Below are positions 62,114-64,000 of a stretch of DNA of 64,000 nt, one piece after another; position 1 is the first letter of the stretch, and every line of letters starts with the position of its first letter. This DNA is from Rhodobacterales bacterium (GTDB taxonomy: Bacteria > Pseudomonadota > Alphaproteobacteria > Rhodobacterales > Rhodobacteraceae), in NCBI GenBank assembly GCA_002747035.1, contig PDRZ01000021.1, positions 1 through 64,000 on the forward strand, read 5' to 3'. Position numbers and translations under genes: made by a program. Under the pieces are notes generated by a model, which searched no databases, was not told the DNA's origin, and saw only the letters and a program-made list of their open reading frames with translations.

Positions 62114-63093
62114 TAGATACGCGCTTTGCGCAAATCGCGCACCGATTGGCCGTATTTGCCCCGAAAGGCGCGGGAAAAGCTGGCTTGTGATGAAAATCCC
62201 ACCGCAAGGGCAAGCTCCTGAACCGGTTGGTTGGTTTCAAGAGCAAGCCGGTGCGCCTCGCTCAGCCGGATGTCCATATAGGTCGCTTTCGGGGATTGCC
62301 CGAGGGCCGAGGCGAACTGCAACTCCAAACGGCGCACGGACAGGCGCAGCCCCTCTGCGATCTGCGTGACCGACAGTGGTGTGTCGATATGGGTCTCCAT
62401 CCGCGCCAGCGCCCGTGCGACCACGGGAAACCGTTTTGCAAGGGATGCGTGGGACAGGCGGAATTGCGGCAGGTCGCCCGATTGGAACGGGTCGTGGATA
62501 AAGGCCGAGGCGACACTGCGCGCCAGCCCGGTCCCAAACCGATCCCGGATCAGGTGCAGCATCATGTCGATGGACGGAATCGCCCCGCCCGAGGTCAGGA
62601 ATCGCCCCGAGACCGCGAACCGGTTGGACACCGTGTTGACCCGTGGAAACCGGGTGGCAAAGTTTTCCAGATCCTCCCAATGGGTCGTGGCGGTTTGCCC
62701 GTCCAGCAACCCGGCCCGGGCCAGAATCCAGCTACCCCCATCCACCCCCGCGATCCGGTCACAATGCGGGGCCAGCCGGCGCAGGGTGGCCAACAGGCGC
62801 GGCGTGGCATGAGTTTCAAGGTTGAACCCGGCAATCAGCAGCAGAAGGTCACAGCGGTCCAGCGTGGCAATCGCCGCGCCCTGGACCTCTAACCCCGAGG
62901 TTAGCGTCACCGCGCCGCCCTCAGGGGTGTAAAAGGACCAGTTGAACACGGTTTTGCCCGACCGCCGGTTCGCGGCCCGCATGGGATCGACCGAGGCGGC
63001 AAGCGACAGGGTGTTGCTCTCGTCCAGAACCAGTACGGCCGCGTTGATCGGATTTTGTGGTTCTGCGAGGGAAGTATTTTCGTGTTTGGACAT
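62113..63093 (-). CDS. GlxA family transcriptional regulator (PfpI-like plus AraC HTH)
   Basis: The 326-residue protein has an N-terminal DJ-1/PfpI-like domain (NAAVLVLDESNTLSLAASVDPMRAANR to about 190). A C-terminal AraC-type DNA-binding domain (about 220-320) follows, with LSVTQIAEGLRLSVRRLELQF and ELALAVGFSSQASFSRAFRGKYGQS. Homologues such as CdhR and GbdR control carnitine or betaine catabolism. The start at 63093 precedes SKHENTSLAEPQN; longer readings run into the divergent gene. Its stop is made by a repeat element. Confidence 0.85.
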   Translation of the reverse strand: MSKHENTSLAEPQNPINAAVLVLDESNTLSLAASVDPMRAANRRSGKTVFNWSFYTPEGGAVTLTSGLEVQGAAIATLDRCDLLLLIAGFNLETHATPRLLATLRRLAPHCDRIAGVDGGSWILARAGLLDGQTATTHWEDLENFATRFPRVNTVSNRFAVSGRFLTSGGAIPSIDMMLHLIRDRFGTGLARSVASAFIHDPFQSGDLPQFRLSHASLAKRFPVVARALARMETHIDTPLSVTQIAEGLRLSVRRLELQFASALGQSPKATYMDIRLSEAHRLALETNQPVQELALAVGFSSQASFSRAFRGKYGQSVRDLRKARI

Positions 63094-63175
63094 AAAGCAT
63101 TCGTAATTTGCAAAAATAATCCGCGCAAGTCGGAGAATACTTTCCCTGAACACGCCACAACAAAGGATTCGCCCG

Positions 63176-64000
63176 ATGCCGCTTGCCATGACCCAAGAGG
63201 TCTTCATCACCGCCGCTGTCACTGGATCGGGCAGCACGCAGGATCGAAGCCCCCACGTGCCCCGCAGCCCCGAACAAATCGCCAACAGCGCAATTGACGC
63301 GGCCCGCGCGGGGGCGGCGATTGTCCATTGCCATGTGCGCGACCCGGAAACGGGGGTGCCCTCGCGGCGGTTGGACCTGTATCGGGAACTGACCGACCGG
63401 ATTCGGGAATCGGACGTGGACGTGGTGTTGAACCTGACCGCGGGCATGGGCGGCGACATCGTGTTCGGCCCCACGGAATCGCCCTTGCCGGTGAATGAAC
63501 AGGGGACCGACATGATCGGTGCCGCCGCGCGGGTTGAGCATGTCAAACAATGCCTGCCCGAAATCTGTACGCTGGATTGCGGCACCATGAACTTTGCCGA
63601 AGCCGATTATGTCATGACCAACACGCCGGGCATGTTGACGGCAATGGGGCGGATGATGACCCATCTGGGTGTGAAGCCCGAAATCGAAGCCTTTGACACC
63701 GGGCACCTGTGGTATGCCAAACACCTTGTGGAACAGGGCGTACTCGACTCGCCCGCGCTTGTGCAGCTGTGCATGGGGGTGTCCTGGGGCGCGCCTGACG
63801 ATCTCAATACCTTTATGGCGATGGTGAACAACGTGCCTGATGACTGGACGTTCAGCGCCTTTGCTCTGGGGCGCAACCAGATGGCTTATGCCGCGGCGGC
63901 CGTTCTGGCGGGGGGCAACGTGCGCGTGGGGCTGGAGGATAACCTGTGGCTCGACAAGGGGGTGCAGGCGACCAATGCCCAGCTTGTTGAGCGGGCCGCG
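63176..64000 (+). CDS. BKACE (DUF849) beta-keto acid cleavage enzyme, partial
   Basis: The 275 codons to the window end encode a TIM-barrel protein with the zinc motif AIVHCHVRDPETG. LDCGTMNFAEADYVMTNTPG, EAFDTGHLWYAKHL and GGNVRVGLEDNLWLDKG also match the family. Such enzymes split a beta-keto acid with acetyl-CoA. Divergence from a CdhR-like regulator suggests dehydrocarnitine as substrate, which is inference. ATGs at 63176 and 63188 are both possible. The C-terminus lies outside the window. Confidence 0.82.
   Translation, partial: MPLAMTQEVFITAAVTGSGSTQDRSPHVPRSPEQIANSAIDAARAGAAIVHCHVRDPETGVPSRRLDLYRELTDRIRESDVDVVLNLTAGMGGDIVFGPTESPLPVNEQGTDMIGAAARVEHVKQCLPEICTLDCGTMNFAEADYVMTNTPGMLTAMGRMMTHLGVKPEIEAFDTGHLWYAKHLVEQGVLDSPALVQLCMGVSWGAPDDLNTFMAMVNNVPDDWTFSAFALGRNQMAYAAAAVLAGGNVRVGLEDNLWLDKGVQATNAQLVERAA

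Noticed and set aside
1-64000. CRISPR arrays, tRNA or rRNA genes, prophage or transposase genes
   Set aside because: No spacer-repeat array, cloverleaf, rRNA sequence or mobility protein could be recognised on either strand.

Overview
The window is chromosomal DNA from an alphaproteobacterium, most likely a Roseobacter-group member of the Rhodobacteraceae. The evidence is the GC-rich coding sequence, the complete AapJQMP amino-acid transporter, the Hsp20-DUF1150 pair, ATP12, the YcjX/YcjF-like pair, a short-form HisG with HisZ, and the order of the ribosomal protein genes. No rRNA, tRNA, CRISPR array, prophage or transposase gene was seen.

Positions 1-24580 hold the str-S10-spc-alpha ribosomal supercluster in conserved order on the plus strand: tuf | rpsJ-rplC-rplD-rplW | rplB-rpsS-rplV-rpsC-rplP | rpmC-rpsQ-rplN-rplX-rplE-rpsN-rpsH-rplF-rplR-rpsE-rpmD | rplO-secY-adk | rpsM-rpsK-rpoA-rplQ. 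It is cut into blocks. Most block ends carry an intrinsic terminator, and each block has a plausible sigma-70 promoter at its head. The gaps hold cargo: a BesD/HalD-like Fe(II)/2-oxoglutarate oxygenase; a glycine-zipper lipoprotein, a second (TIGR02466-type) oxygenase and a probable small RNA; and rpiB plus a homoprotocatechuate meta-cleavage operon (hpaF-E-D-G-H, minus strand).

Positions 24580-44600 hold general housekeeping and transport genes: a DegQ/HtrA protease, rarA, crcB-rluC-HAD phosphatase-ATP12, aapJQMP, purE-purK, DUF465, a heat-shock Hsp20 gene with a good RpoH-type promoter, a threonine dehydratase-like enzyme, sat/cysC fused in frame behind a MarR-type regulator, trxB, an Lrp/AsnC regulator and truA.

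Positions 44730-64000 hold tightly overlapping operons: ycjX-GNAT-ycjF-like-SDR/DoxX-DUF2269; a uracil-DNA glycosylase; moaB-NUDIX; an RND efflux pair; a lipoprotein; slyX; hisS-hisZ-hisG; and a GlxA-type regulator divergent from a BKACE (DUF849) enzyme cut by the window end.

The most notable non-gene signal is a family of small palindromic elements. Three long forms are 110-112 bp and shorter forms are about 45 bp. They carry AAGCGTTTC-type terminal inverted repeats and are flanked by TA. One is nested inside another with what looks like a TA target duplication, and three sit exactly in the TAA stop codon of a gene. They behave like non-autonomous, TA-targeting (IS630/Tc1-like) MITEs. The other leading observations are the MarR-Sat-CysC fusion with a 22-bp perfect palindrome just upstream, and a structured small RNA with its own promoter and terminator inside the ribosomal cluster.
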